Source: Gyrodactylus bullatarudis | Taxonomy: Eukaryota; Platyhelminthes; Monogenea; Gyrodactylidea; Gyrodactylidae | Direction of reading: 5' to 3' | DNA length: 64,000 nucleotides | Assembly: GCA_012064415.1 (NCBI GenBank) | Contig: SSNU01000173.1 | Location: forward strand, 116,280 to 180,279 | Shown: positions 22,951 to 36,325 of the stretch, piece after piece | Numbering within the stretch: position 1 is the first letter of the stretch | Layout of the letters: every line of letters starts with the position of its first letter | Notes under the pieces: generated by a model | Databases searched by the model: none | What the model was told of the DNA's origin: nothing | The model's input: the letters and a program-made list of their open reading frames with translations, nothing else | Position numbers and translations under genes: made by a program

Positions 22951-25540
22951 AAAAAAAACTGTATTTTTAAACGTTCTCGAGAAAAATTTCAGAGTTTCCA
23001 ATGTTAAATTGTTATGACGAAAGTTATCGAATGCCTTTTGAGTTTCATCAGACATTAGCCTCATTCTTTGTCAATGTATTCGATATCATGGAAAAATTTA
23101 ATTTATTTGTCAATTTTTCCTCCCGAATTTCTTGTGTTAAATCACATTGTAGAATATACAATGTATGTATATATATGAGAAGGAATTTCAAATACATTAT
23201 CCCTATTGTGTATTTATCAAAATTATTATTGTAAATGGAAATGGCGAAAAACATATCTATTCCAAAAATGAAATTTCCTCTTTTAATTCTCTAGTAATGG
23301 GATATATATCTAAATATATATAATTTCTCAAGGGAATTTAACTCTTCTTCATCTTGATGTAATTTATTTTGATAATTTTTTGTGGATGTACATTGTATTG
23401 TGTGTATATTGCTCTGAAACATAATTCATCTACTCTTTGCATATCGTTCCCCCCCCTTGTATCTTTGTAATCTGTAAAATTTCAAGAAATATCTTTTGAA
23501 TCACAAGTTGTGATGCAAGATAAAAGTTGTCGATTTTAAAGACCAATATGAAGCTTGATCATAATTCTTAGAGATAATAATTTGATAATAATAAATACCC
23601 TGAATTTTTGGATCAAAAAATGACCTAACTTTTGATCGATAACTCCTGAACTAAAAATATTAAAAAAATATATATATATTAAAAAACTGTAGATTCGTAA
23701 TCAGGATATTCACAACCCATAGGACAGACAAAAATGATTGAATGCAAGGCACTTATTTGGTTAATAAAAAATGTTTTGAAGCGAAATCTGGTGGGATGAA
23801 AATTAATTCTATCATATCGATAGGCGATTTAAATTTGGTAAATTCCGTTCAAGTCTAGATTAATTAGATCTTTAAATTAGGGGTTCGCAATACTTTTTTG
23901 TATTCATCTGAACCTCATGGCCTTTTTACTCTGTTACACCTTTTCTAACAAAGGTCTTTTCTTTATTTTCAAAATTCAGTTTTATTACTCAGTATGATAA
24001 ACCTTATATTCTTGATCTCTTTCTCAGAGATAAAAGATCCATTCAGTTTCAGATAAACAAAGTGAAGTGATTTTAATCCAGTAATGGAATTACCACCAAT
24101 CCCCTAGATGGATAGTTTAATTATTAAAAAGACTTCTTACTTGCTAGCTTGCTCAATCCTTATTTGATGTCATGGAATAAAGAATTCGTTGATAAAGAGA
24201 CTGTTGATAAAGATGTAGTGTTTTTGGTTCATCTTTTGATCTCTTTTCTCAGTACATTGAGTTAAAATTTAATAAAACTTTAATCAAATCCGCTCAATGT
24301 CTAATTTGGTGAGTACGCAGTTAAACTTTGATTTCACTTATACCCCCCCCCCTTTATTTACATGATCTGTTTTATTAAATTGGTATCTTTCTTGTAAAAT
24401 AATCATTTTCCCTACAATCTAAAATAGTAAATTTATTTATTTTTTATAAAGATTTATAATTAAATATTCACGAAGAAATAAAATTAATGGTTGAGAAAAC
24501 TCAATTTGAATGCAAGAGTTTTGAATACAAAAATTTTGAGCTTGCTGACTCAAAGTCATGCTAGTGTTAATTAAGAATTAACGAAGGACTAATGGTGAAT
24601 CAAGCTTTATTTTCGTCTGTTCTCTTCAGACCAAAATAACTGAATTATCAGAGTTTTTGTTTTAGATTCATTTTATTGGCAATTTATTGAAAATATTTGA
24701 CCTTCAGTAATTTTTTCGCAGACTTTTGGCTGAGTAGAAAAGTTCACTTGAGAATCAAATTCGTAAATAAATCTAAAGAATGATTTTCTTCTTCGAAATA
24801 AGAATGTCGTCTAAATAATCCCACGGAATGTTTCATGGGAAATTAAAAATGTGTTCACAGACTCTTTTAAAAATTAATTTGACAGTAAGTGGTTAGATGT
24901 ACTTGGAGGAAGCATAGATTCAATCGATAATCAAATGAACATTTTCACGTTTTACCATGATCGATTTGGTTAAGGGCAACTCTCCTATCTTTTATCACGA
25001 TCTGAATCTGAAGGTATATATGGAAAATATGAAATATATATAAAAGCATTCTTATTAAGCATACTAGTATAACCATAGAGACTTGTTCCATTAATAATGA
25101 TAGAATGTCTAAAAGCAACTCAGTATTAGCGACAACATGGTGTGAGTTAAAAGGGTCTTGTGTCAGATACCTTTTATTTTGTTAATAAAACCATTATTAT
25201 TATTTTTGACTTTGAGATGATTATCAATATCATCTTTAACTTTGGAAATGCTTTCGATCTTTTTTTTCTATAGAAAGGCGATGCCTGATGTTATGAAGAA
25301 ATAAGTACTTTATTTCAGGGATACTCTTCAGTCTTTACATGCAAATATAAATACATTAAAAATTACAATAAGAGCAAGGTACCATCTGATTGGTTGGCCT
25401 TTCTTCAAAAGTGTACAATATGATGTAATTACAAGTGTGAAAATGACTAATAAATTAAAAGTCCATCCCCACCTGTACATTGTGGGGAGTTATTATTTGT
25501 AACTAGATACGTATCTGTATACAGATCAATATACTAACTG
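22951..25540. other. AT-rich region without recognised genes
   Basis: Holds the family F fragment noted separately, an AT dinucleotide run near 23670, and C homopolymers near 23449 and 24342. No coding signal. Confidence 0.4.
23774..23865. mobile_element. Family F right-end fragment
   Basis: GATCGATAGGCGATTT-type sequence ending CCGTTCAAGTCTAGATT matches the right end of the element at 25543-25955. Confidence 0.5.
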
Positions 25541-25542
25541 CT

Positions 25543-25955
25543 AGACTTGGACGAAATTTTGCAATATCACTTGAATCGCCCATCGATATGATAAATTTAA
25601 TCTTCAAGTATTTAAATATTATTTCGCATCAAATTACCATGTTTCTGGAATAATAAGACAAACAAAATTGTGAAAATTTTCAAATTTAAAACGTTTTTTA
25701 ATGTTTAATATTCGTATTTTTTACTTGAATTTACATTATTTCTTCACATAAAGTTGTAAAAATGACTTAATAACTTTTAAAATTGTAAAAATCAAATTTC
25801 AGTTATTTTACATGAATACTACAATTTTGATCAGTCAGAAAACGTTTTAAATTTTCACAATTTTGTTTATCTTATTCCAGAAGCATGGAATGGTATTTTA
25901 AATTTATCATATCGGTGGGCGATTTGAGTGATATTGCAAAATTTCGTCCAAGTCT
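25543..25955. mobile_element. Family F element
   Basis: The ends are inverted repeats: AGACTTGGACGAAATTTTGC at the left and its complement at the right. The arms continue inward with AACAAAATTGTGAAAATTTT on both sides. Non-coding, MITE-like. Confidence 0.75.
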
Positions 25956-26019
25956 GCTAACTGCCATGCGAATGAACTCAACAGATTGAAATAAATCTCG
26001 GTAACGAAATTGTGATTTT

Positions 26020-26185
26020 ATTTAATCTTTTTTGCTCAGGATTCTAGCCAGCATCTTTAAATTTCGTCTTGAAAAGTACTCGAAATCCATAAAAACGCCA
26101 ATGGCAAGTTGGTAAAAAGAACAACGCTCTATTTCATGGCATATCTGACATGTAAAAGCTAAACAGAGTACATATGCCATATATT
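26020..26185 (-). mobile_element. Decayed copy of the leader-ORF retroelement family
   Basis: On minus: ATATGGCATATG, a loop, ATATGCCATGAAATAGAGCG, then CCAACTTGCCATTGG and an ATG, the same order as at 39551-39640. The CTGATGA core is not preserved, and the ORF after the ATG is not clearly related. Confidence 0.45.
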
Positions 26186-27132
26186 AAGGCCCTATTATAT
26201 GAATTTAACTATTGCTCAGACAAAACAACATCTCACAAAAATGTTTTCATAATCATCCAACTAAGGCTTATAATAAATACAGGATTGTTTTATGATTTGA
26301 TATGTTATGGAAACAATAAAAGGAAAGTTCTGTACCTTGGATACATATCCAGACATAAATCTCTTCACGGGTTTTACCAATTTATGAATATATAAAAATG
26401 CCAAAAATTAATCATCCTATTCGATAGTTTCTTCTTGTTTAAATGTTAGATGAAATTTAAAGCTAATTATTAAGCGAAGTACACACCGAAATCGGTAGTT
26501 AAATTCTTTAGACTTGAAATAATCATATTATATTGTTTCAATATATCATCCGTTAATAGGTTGATAGATTCAAAATTTCATTACTAGTAGAAAATCTTAT
26601 TACTTTCAAGTAGTTGAATTTTTCATCCTGTTAATTTGAATACAAAATCCTTCCATCAGTTCATAAATAAGTTTTGGGCCATATGTTTTTATACACCATT
26701 CGAATTCCCCTGAAGAACCCATTCTAATCCAGGCTAGAAATGGAAAACTTGCAGAATCTAACTCTAACAGGCTCATTTCCTTGAAATAATGATTTAAGCA
26801 GCGAACTTGCTTGTTTAAGGATCACAATTGGTTTATTTTTTAAAATTAATATCTTATAAAAAAGTTGGTTGGTAAAATATTCAGATTTTTTATCTGTATA
26901 TATAAGAGTTAGAGGCATAGAAATTATCAATTTTTTTAAATATCCACAGAAAATTCTGTAATGCTATTCACATGACAAGGTTGTCATTTTCAATAGTATA
27001 TTAACTCTAAGCCCCAACCCTAGAAAGAATAATTTGCTTTAACGCAAACCGAGGTGAAAAATAAATTCTTACTTATGAGCTGTCGTAATGTTTTGGCTTC
27101 ATTAGTTGAGCCAAAATAATACGTAAAACAAC

Positions 27133-27580
27133 GAAATTTTGAAAAAAAATTTATCAAATCGCCCAAAAAAATCTAATCTTCAAGTATTTTAATATTAATC
27201 CACCAAATTTTGCTTCAAAATACCTTTCCATGCTTCTGAAATAAGATAAACAAAATTGTGAAAATTTTTAAATTTCAAACGTTTTTTGACTTATCATGAA
27301 AAATAAGAGAAATTTCGTTTTGAACTATTGAAAAAACAATTTTAATAGGATTTAAGTCATTTTTACAACTTTGTAGAAAGAAGTAATGTGAATTCAAGTT
27401 AAAGTTATAAATATAAAACAATAAAAAGCGTTTTAAATTTAAAAAATTTCCCAATTTTGTTTATCTTATTCCAGAAGCATGGAAAGCTATTTTGAAGCAA
27501 AATTTGGTGGATTAATATTAATCTGTACTAGATTAGATTTTTTAAATCGAATGGCGATTTGATTGATCTTGCAAATAATC
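27133..27580. mobile_element. Family F element, diverged copy
   Basis: Left end with AAATCGCCC..AATCTAATCTTCAAG and right end with GGCGATTTGATTGATCTTGC. The inner arms share CTTATTCCAGAAGCATGGAAA in inverted form. Confidence 0.7.
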
Positions 27581-27867
27581 GTCTAAGTCTAATACATAAC
27601 AACTAGGCAGGTTCCTTATACACACTACCCTCCCATAACAATACTTGCATAGTATATTATTATTTTAAATGAAATAAGTTTGATATTCAATATTGAAAAG
27701 TATAAATATATTACGAATTATATTATGAATTATGAATAGAATGTAATTCTGTCTCTTTTTGCCCACTACTTGGAACAGCTTCCAACATCTCTCTTGTCAC
27801 AAATCTTACAATCACTCTTATTATCCTTTCAGTTTCCAGTTTTATGGTTTTCAGTAACTTTCTCTAG

Positions 27868-28124
27868 TGGTTCGAAAAATTGAACTAGAACAAGAATACA
27901 AACAGGCCGGATTTCAATCAAGAATTGCACCTGAAAAGGATGAAACTATTAGCCATTGCTTCAGTTACTTCATCCGTTTATCAAAAAGTAGAGATGTCAA
28001 AATGAGATTTGAAACAAAAGTTTTTAATTCATCATCTATGCTACCAAATAAATATGAAGATATTTTTCAAAATCTGAACCAAATTCCAACATTCTTTGAG
28101 CTTTTAGTTGAAAAATATTTGTAA
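27868..28124 (+). CDS. Orphan 3'-terminal coding exon of unknown protein
   Basis: Acceptor AACTTTCTCTAG at 27856-27867 is preceded by a long pyrimidine-rich tract. The exon enters in phase 1 and reads 84 codons to TAA at 28122-28124. Composition and codon use are gene-like: charged N-terminal part (KIELEQEYKQAG), a middle FSYFIRLSKSRDVKMRFE, and a C-terminus ending FFELLVEKYL. No signal peptide or membrane segment is visible. No family is recognised. Upstream exons were not found in the preceding repeat-rich 14 kb; the exon could also be a captured or decayed gene piece. Confidence 0.4.
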
Positions 28125-28436
28125 TCCTGTAAAAACTGGCCAACATATATAGAACTGAATAGTTATTTTTTTCTAACTCATTTGACTCATTCAAGAACAT
28201 AATGTTCAAATCAACTTTTATCAAATGATCGTTTTGGTCTTTTTGAGAGGAACCAGCGATTTTTTAGAAAAAGTTAAACTTTGAGGAAGGTAAGAGAAGA
28301 CAGACGTATATTATAGTTTTGAGACATTAATTGCCTTATTTCCTCGAAAGAGAGCCGACGAAAATAAAAGCTTTTATTCACCTAACCTCTTTCGTCGTTC
28401 TAACTACCAGCATGACCATTAGTCAGCGCCCCCAGT

Positions 28437-28614
28437 ATTTTATAGTGATAAACGTTATATTTTGCTGGGTCTCTTCAGACTCTACCCCAGTTACGATATA
28501 AATCCTTTTACAATGCATTGATTTGAGCCCTTCCATTGGTCAAAATCGGGATCAATAACCGGAGTAGAGTCTAAAGAGACCCGGCGAAATATGACGTTTA
28601 TCACTATAAACTTT
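28437..28614. repeat. Hairpin with arms of about 50 bases
   Basis: TTTATAGTGATAAACGTTAT..GGGTCTCTTCAGACTCTA and its imperfect complement (28554-28614), with about 65 bases between. It is unusually GC-rich for the region. Likely a small non-autonomous DNA element. Confidence 0.7.
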
Positions 28615-30121
28615 TGAATTTTGGGACGAATGGAAAATTTAAATCTTTCAATTTCTCACAATGATGACGAATTTTGGTTAAAATGCTTTTAATCTTTGAA
28701 ATCGATAAAAACTTTGAGCTTAAAGGTTGAAAAAGTTCTATTTCATGGGTTCATTTTGTCATGTATCCTGGCTATCCAGAAAAAATTATCGAGTTTTTCG
28801 AAAAATTAGTAAATTCTCACCTTCATGTCAACTAGCTTCCGATGTTAAAACTCATGTTCATCACAGTTGACTTAGCTAGTTCAGGCCAAAGTATATTTTC
28901 ATAAGCAACAACCTCAAGGCATTCGGATAAATTTCAGCCTTTCTCTTATTCCTAAACTCATTTTAAAATTTGTATTATTTCTGAGATTAGATTTTCACAT
29001 GTTTAGAATCCTAAGCAGGGCTAAAATCTTTTCGAGAATTGTAATGTTGATAGTTTTAAAAATACTCTTTAGGCTTTTTACTTGGAATCGTGTTGATATT
29101 TCTATTATTGATGAGTCAATGATGAAAACGAGTTCCTTGCGGAGAGTTATCAGTGGGTAAAATTATATATTAACTATGGCATCAAAAGGTAATAATGTGG
29201 TAGTAAATATGATTCATTATTCATAATTTTAGATTATATTTCTCTCTTCACTACATTGTTTTGATGAAGAAAAATATTCTGTATCAGCAGATCCGAATTC
29301 CTATCTTGTTTGCACCTTTTTGTTTACTCCATTGGGTAGTAAACTACCGTGTTTCTTTTTTTCTGTAGAAAAACAATATTAGTAATATATATTCAAGTGC
29401 CATGTGTACTCAAGATTTCATTCCAAGAGGCATTAACAATTTTGGATCATTGAAAAAAATAGATCCCCAAAAGCACTGTTATATTAATAAAAAATTTTCC
29501 CACTATTTTCCCATATTTTCTTACGGTGCAAGAGAATTTCATCTCTTTTATTATACCCTAAATATGGCCAAAATTAATTTAAGATCTGGCAGAAAATTTG
29601 TAAATATTTTCTTTATTTTTTTCAGAAAGAGTCTTATTCCAACAACTTAAAAGTTTATTTTGTTCCTGGAAGAAAATATTGATTTTTCGTGTTGATAGTA
29701 AATTCTCATTTTCATGTCAAATCTATCTTTGGATGATCTTGGAATGGTTGTAGACAAATAAATATTGAGGGAAAAAACTTTTATAATTCAATACAGTGTT
29801 AATCGTTCATGTGTGAAAATACAAATCACCAAAATCATATATATCTATAACTTTTTTTATACAAGTCACATGTGGCTTATATCCATATATAAGAGAGAAT
29901 TTGAAAAATATTTCACACAACATACGAAACTTTTTTAAAAAAAAGTATGAAGAAGTCTAATATAATCGCCTTATATATTCATAATAATAATTTTTAGGAA
30001 TATTTTTAACTTACCCCTACATATTTATTTATCATGAGATTTCCAAATCACTACTTTTTAGTAGGTATTTTCCTCGAATTTTGGCTCCAACTCTTAATCC
30101 AATAAATGGTATATTTATTAT
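28615..30121. other. AT-rich region with family A end fragments
   Basis: Right-end fragments of family A: CTTCATGTCAACTAGC near 28823-28840 and CATTTTCATGTCAAATC near 29707-29725. No gene seen. Confidence 0.45.
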
Positions 30122-30562
30122 AATTTTGAACCAAGTAGTTCTTCAGAAAGCTGTTCGAATGATATTATAGATTTTAATAACGTAAAAAGTCATGAGGAAT
30201 AAGTATAAAAATATGATTTTGGAGACTATAGAGATTAAACTAAACGAGGTTGTTAATGGTAATAAGATGGATATAAATATTGGAAATCGTTGGTTAGAAT
30301 TTATTGATTAAAGTTAAGAAGAAATCTGATTGGTTTAATCCTTTCAGTGCCGAGACTGTTTCACAATTTTTATAAAAACCAAAATTTAGCTATGAAGATA
30401 CCAAGTTACCAAAAATATTACTAAAGTTCACATTGTGGGCTTCAATTTAAACTTCAATTGATCCAGAAACCTATCAAACTGATAGAATTATGAAGGTTCA
30501 AAAAAATGTTCAGATAGACCAATACAAGCCAGAAGACAGCATAGTCAGGTAGCAAGCGAACA
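30122..30562. mobile_element. Family B element interrupted by a piggyBac-like MITE
   Basis: Left family B end (TTGAACCAAGTAGTTCTTCAG) at about 30126 and right end (AGATAGACCAATACAAGCC) at about 30512. Between them a MITE copy truncated at its right side spans about 30335-30507. Confidence 0.6.
30335..30507 (+). mobile_element. piggyBac-like MITE, right end missing
   Basis: Starts TTAATCCTTTCAGTGCCGAG and follows the family to GGTTCAAAAAAATG, where family B sequence begins. Confidence 0.75.
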
Positions 30563-32526
30563 ACGTTCAAGTCAATGTATATTTACTGTTCTTCAACAAG
30601 TTTTCGTGCCTGAAAATGCTTATTTTTCACAATTGAGCAAGTTTGGACTTTAATATATTTTTAATAGGTCGTGAGGAGGTTTAGTCGTGGTTCAAGATGT
30701 CAAATTAATTTCTCTTCTCGAAATTCTTAGTTTATTTCCAATTTTGTTCATACTGAATGATTGAATTCATAAGAGTTTAGTGGTAAATCAAACTGCTAGC
30801 CCTTGATTTTTCGCGTTCAAATCTTAAATTTTCAATTGAAATAAACAAGGCTTTTTCCGTTTCCTCACACGTCATTCAAGTTTAAAAAGCTAGATCAGAA
30901 TTATCTCCAAGGATCACGCGAGAGAAATTCTCAATTTCGATTCATTATCAAGCGCCAAACAGACTATATTCCAACACTTAAATGTATATGAAAAAATATT
31001 TATCAACTGATAGATGAAAGAGAATCTCTAATCAAAATGATCGCTATCTTTCTCTGCTGATAGTTGATCTGGTTCTAATACATCCAAAGATTAATATTAT
31101 TGTTGTCTGTATAAATTGTAAAATATGCATAGAATTTTTTGTGTTATTAACTCACTATTGATTGTACTAGCAAGCATTATTGTTCCCCTTTTACTATTAT
31201 TATTATTTCTGATTTGCATTTAAAATAAAAAATGCTATTTTGATTACAAGAATAGATTTGATATTCACAAAGTCAAATGCAAAATAAACTTTTTTTTAAA
31301 TAAAAGGGGTAGAGTTAATCTTAGTATAGTAATAAATTATTACTAATAACCCAAAGGCATGAATTTATTAATTTTCACTTTGATTCACAATCGATTTGTT
31401 CCGTAACTTGTGGGGAGTAAATACACCTAGTCAATGTGAAGATGGGAATTTGTGATTTTCACAAAATTCTCAATTTTTCCATCAAGATATCGAATTTTAT
31501 CAAGATATTTTGGAATCTGTAGATAATGAAGAAGAAAAAATATTGAATATATCTTTTTGAACTTTGATTTCAAAGTGAGAGAGTGACCAAAAGCTGATTT
31601 TAAGGATCAAGATTAGTCAAAGAAATCAAATATGCTGAATCAGATTTTGATTTTTTGATCAATTTTACTGCTTAAAAATCAGTGATGATCCAAGTTTTAT
31701 GGGTTCCTTGTCTAATCGTGATCCTAAAAATTTGAGTATGGTCAAGCAATAATCTAATTAGCCATTTATAAGCATTTTATGGGGTTTGACCTTTCTATAA
31801 TGTAAATGCTAAGAAATTCTCTCATTTTTCCCTGCCACAAGAAATAGAAATATCATGTGGATTTCTATCAAAAGTAAGTGAATGAACTAATCTAACCATC
31901 GGTATTTCCCTGGCATAGAAAAAATACCAATGAATTGAATACTGGGTAGGTATATATCTGTCACATAATAATAATAATAGTTTTTCTTTTGTAATTACAA
32001 ATGCTACTAGACTTCTACCGAGTTTTTTTTCATTCTAAAATAGAATTTCTAGCAAAAGAACCGTTCACAAATGCAAAGTAATTCCCCCTTCTACTGTGCC
32101 ATTTAAAGCTGAAGAAGAAAGCTTTAGCTATGTGTATGTCTCATGTCAAAACGGAGAATTGTAATTGACAAAATTGAATTCTGTATCTGAAAAAGAATCA
32201 CATTTCTGAAGTTCTCTTCGCCTTATGGGAAAGTATGTACAAATCTATTGCGTCATATTATATATTAAAGGTGTGAAATTTGTTTTTTTCTTTAATTGAA
32301 TAATTGAATAGATTTTGTCTATATCTCATGATATTTATTGTTGATATAAAGTTGAGAATCCGTGAATTTTACAAAATAATTTGCTGTCTAGTTTCATCAT
32401 CCTTTTTCAAGAAAAGTATGCAAATTATTTTGAACTTTTATATTTTTGAATTGAAAGTGGCAGAATATATTAGGCAAGAAAGAATTTGACAGAGTTTTGA
32501 TTATCGGACCTCTTGATGGTTCGATT
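30563..32526. other. AT-rich region with a family A fragment
   Basis: A family A left end with ATGTGAAGATGGGAATTTG begins near 31433 and fades by about 31,780 without a matching right end. The rest shows no gene. Confidence 0.45.
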
Positions 32527-32741
32527 TTAACCCTTTCTGTGCCGATGGAAATATATGTCCATTTTTTGAACCTTCATAACTCTACTAATTTGATAGGTTT
32601 CTGGATCAATTAAAGTTTAAATTGAAGCCCACAATGTAAACTTGCATTAGTAATATTTTTGGCCAAATAACTTGGTATCTTCATAGCTAAATTTTGGTTT
32701 TTATAAAAATTGTGAAATAGTCTCGGCACCGAAAGGGTTAA
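32527..32741 (-). mobile_element. piggyBac-like MITE, reverse orientation
   Basis: 215 bases between TTAA sites with TTAACCCTTTCTGTGCCGAT and CTCGGCACCGAAAGGGTTAA ends. It carries an extra block (AGTAATATTTTTGGCC) also seen in the 30335 copy, marking a subfamily. Confidence 0.85.
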
Positions 32742-33234
32742 ACAAGAAATTTATCTGTTAAACACTGTTATTATAGAGATGCTGTTTAAAAAAATAATTT
32801 TATTCATTAATTTATTTAATTTCGCTAGCTTTTTCGGTTAATAACGTCAGATAATTGTGATTCTCTTCATAATCCTGAGGAAATGTTCAGTTTTTCTTAT
32901 TGATCAATGATCAGATATTGCTGTTGTATTGTGCACTTTTAATTTCTGTCAATCTTCCATGTAAATACTCTTTAAGGAAATGGAATGTTCATGCATTTAT
33001 TATAGAACCGTAAATGTTTTTTTAATCTCTAAACCTGTAATCGACTACTCTACAACAAATATTTTTTCTTTTGAATGGAAATTTTTCAGTATTCTCGTCG
33101 GTTAGAAAATACAAAACATCTTTCATACACGATGGGTTCTATGATAGAATAAGAAAAATGGGTTTAAGTTATTAGTAATAACTTGTTACTATTTTTAGAC
33201 AAACGATTCAATGTTCAAAGATCTTAAATTTTAT

Positions 33235-33513
33235 AGGTTAACTAGAAATATTTCGTTCAAGGTGCTTAGGTAATATATCCCACAGGAACGTCTTATATGG
33301 TAATGGATTAGCCCGTGTCGCTGAATTTTACAGCTTACTAATGGATCCCTAAATTGATTTTTAAATACTTTGTGAGTTTCTTTCGTACCAGTTTCGGTGG
33401 GATCCATTAGTAAGCTGTAACATTCAGCGACATGGGCTAATCCATTACCAAATAAGACGTTCCTGTTGGATATATTACCTAAGCACCTAGAAAGAAGTAT
33501 TTCTAGTTAACCT
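33235..33513. mobile_element. Family G foldback, arms of 115 bases
   Basis: Arms 33235-33349 and 33399-33513 are about 95 percent identical inverted repeats with only 49 bases between. Contains GGTAATGGATTAGCCCRTGTCGC. One arm plus its outer flank recurs at 42056-42180 and a diverged version at 33771-33900. Confidence 0.85.
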
Positions 33514-33770
33514 TTGTAAGTATAGGTGCTGTACTATGAATCTCAAATCTTCTAAATTAACAACTTTGGGAAATCCAGTAAAAGGAAATTTTTTTATAAG
33601 ATCGGATTTTGAATAATCTGACTTTTGAGAGAGATATTCTTCAATCAATTTATATCTCATATCAGGTAAACGGTTGATAAAATTATTTTTAAATTAAAAT
33701 TTAATTTCAAAAGCTTCCGGAAGCATATTACAATTTTCTAACTTGTATTTCAATAACCGGATTATTCCTA

Positions 33771-33900
33771 AATACTCTGAGAGTTTCTTTCGTATTGTAT
33801 ATATATATAGTCGCGTTACAAGCTGTTACATAGGCTATTTTATTGACGAACCTGAGGGATATACATTACCTTAGAATCTAGAAATAAATAATTGTACACA
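33771..33900. mobile_element. Diverged family G copy
   Basis: Shares AGTTTCTTTCGTA, ACAAGCTGTTACA and GGATATACATTACCTTAG with 33345-33500 in the same order. Confidence 0.5.
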
Positions 33901-34884
33901 AAAAAACAGCAATTCACTGAATAAAATAACTCCATCAGAGCAGATTCAACACACAGTGGATTCTAGACTTTATTGTAAATTTCTGAAAACTACTTGGAAC
34001 TGAGGTTAAAAATACTTCCCCTAATGAGCAGTAGCTCTACTCAGAAATTCTGAAAATTCATAAATCTTGTCCAATCCTTTCGTTAGAATGAAATACATCG
34101 AAAAATGATCACGTTTTCGTCGTTCTATAGTTGAAGCAAAACTAAACTGAAATACGATAGGAACATCAATAATTAATAAGAAAGATTACGTACATTTTTT
34201 GATCAAAATAATGAAAAAATACAAGAGGAAAAATAAACTCTTCAACGAAATATGAGAATAAATCATCACTTAATTCTTTTTCATCATCGTGGACGTTAAT
34301 CGTAAAATACAGTACACTGAACCATAAGAAAATTAAGCTTTAATGTTACTCCCATCATAAATTTTCTTTTTATATTGACCCCACCTCCCTGTATAATCTT
34401 TTTTTCTCTTTCCAGAAAAATGCGCATTTTCAACTTGAACGATAAAGATAAAATCTCTTAGTGTTTAAAGAGATAGGCATTCTCAAATGAAAATTTGAAA
34501 AAAAATCCAAACTTGAATAAGTGGAAGACTTCATGCAGTGAAAGATTAATTATTTGCAATTCTAGAAGAGGAAAAAAACTGGGATAAGCAAGAAGATTTA
34601 CGCGAGATTGCTTACTTTTTTGATAGAATTTAGCATTCAGATCATGTTTTGTATATTTTTACAGAGTGAAGATAAAACTTGAAAAAATCCATTAAATGGC
34701 CCAGATATTCCGGATTTGAGTGATTGCGTAGTAAAAATTCATTGAAAATTGAGCGGCGATTTGAAAAAGATTTACACAAATAAGCCCTTTATTTTCAGCA
34801 TAAAGGTTACTGGATCAGATTATCATTCTATTTTACCCTCTTTTTTGTAAAACCCTATCAGGGTAAGAGATAGTTTTTTTTATT
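33901..34884. other. AT-rich region without recognised genes
   Basis: Only a low-copy repeat piece near 34,710 shared with about 21,620. Confidence 0.4.
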
Positions 34885-34985
34885 TTAATGTTGTTCAATT
34901 GCCATCTGACCATGTTCTGGCTTGTATGGGTCCATCTGTAGAAAAAGAAAAGATAGGGAATTGTTTAGTATTTCTTGAAAAAATA
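34885..34985. mobile_element. Family B end fragment
   Basis: GTTGTTCAATTGCCATCTGAC through TCCATCTGTAGAAAAAG to TATTTCTTGAAAA, the reverse complement of the right end of the 5772-6060 element. Confidence 0.65.
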
Positions 34986-35209
34986 AGGATTATAAAAAAA
35001 TTACTGTTTATTTACTACACCAACTATAGATTTGAAATCGCTCCTTCGTCTATCGACGTCAGAAATTTGAATTTTGCAGTTTTCTCCTAACTTGAAATTA
35101 GGAACTTTTTCCGCTGTCTTTAAGTTTAAGGTTAATTTTAACTTTTAATTCATCGAAATACTGATTAAGATTAACTTTTTTCAAATTCCTCTTCAAAAAT
35201 AAATTCCTC

Positions 35210-35272
35210 AAATTTGGGTAATGTTGGTATATTGACTAAAGTCACACTAATCAACACTCACTTACAGTAACT
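35210..35272. mobile_element. Decayed family C end
   Basis: GACTAAAGTCACACTAATCA followed by ACACTCACTTACAGTA matches one arm of the foldback at 18798-19248 with several losses. Confidence 0.5.
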
Positions 35273-36174
35273 TATATTCTTGCATTTTTATATTTTTTAA
35301 TAATAATAATATTTATTAAACAATACATGTGTTATCTATATAAACATTAAATAGATTCTTCAGTTTTGTGGAAATTTATAAATTATAAAGTTTTTAAAAT
35401 TCTTTTTAGAATTCATCATTATCAAGAGTTTTCATCTTATGATTAAGTTTTTTAAATATGTTTTTGGCTTTGTTGAAAATTGATAGCTTTTTTAGATTGC
35501 CATATTCAGGAACATTCAACTTATAGGCCTTGACGATTGGAGTTAGCCAGGGGTGAGAGTTTGATTAGGGTAATTGTTTTGAGTTCTCTTCTTAGCCATA
35601 AGGAGTTCTTCGTGGAATTCATTTCAGGGAGATCTTTTTTCATATTTACCCTTGTAAAATGTGAACTAGATCGGAGAAAACAAATTCTTTTCATTGTAGA
35701 TTAATAATGACATTTGTTATGTAATATTTAATCTGCATAAAAAACATGTCAACTTCAGTCTCAAGTAGAATTAGCATATCAAAAATCATTCACTCATCAT
35801 TGTCCTCTGAAGGTGACAAGTGTTACACTTTTTCTAACGAAGCAGTTTATTCAAACACCGCTACTCTATTCTCTCTAAAAATATTCTCAAGGTATCTGAA
35901 CATGAAAGGAAGATTTTCATGATTAACATATTTAATATTGAATCTTGAACAAATCATATCCCAAAGATCATTAACAAAGATCCCTTTGAAGACCTGTTCT
36001 TACTTGAGTTATTGTTTTCGTTGATTTTTTAATTCAAGCATAAGCGTGTAGAGGTATTTTTTAAACTATAAATAGACTGCTCAAGTAAACTTTCCACTAG
36101 AGGACAGATGAAACTAAAGATTCAAATTAAATCTTGACCCAAATCTCAAAAATAGTGCGCAAGTAACCGAAATT

Positions 36175-36325
36175 ATAATTTTGAACCAAGTAGTTCTTCA
36201 GGGAGCTGTTCGGCATAGATTGACTATTATTATTCTTTAAGAAATACTTTCTCTCCCCTTTCTTTTTCTACAGATAGACCAATACAAGCCAGAAGACAAC
36301 ATAGTCAGGTAGCAACCGAAATTAT
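36175..36325. mobile_element. Family B short element
   Basis: TTGAACCAAGTAGTTCTTCAG to CATAGTCAGGTAGCAACCG, with both characteristic ends about 150 bases apart. Confidence 0.65.
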
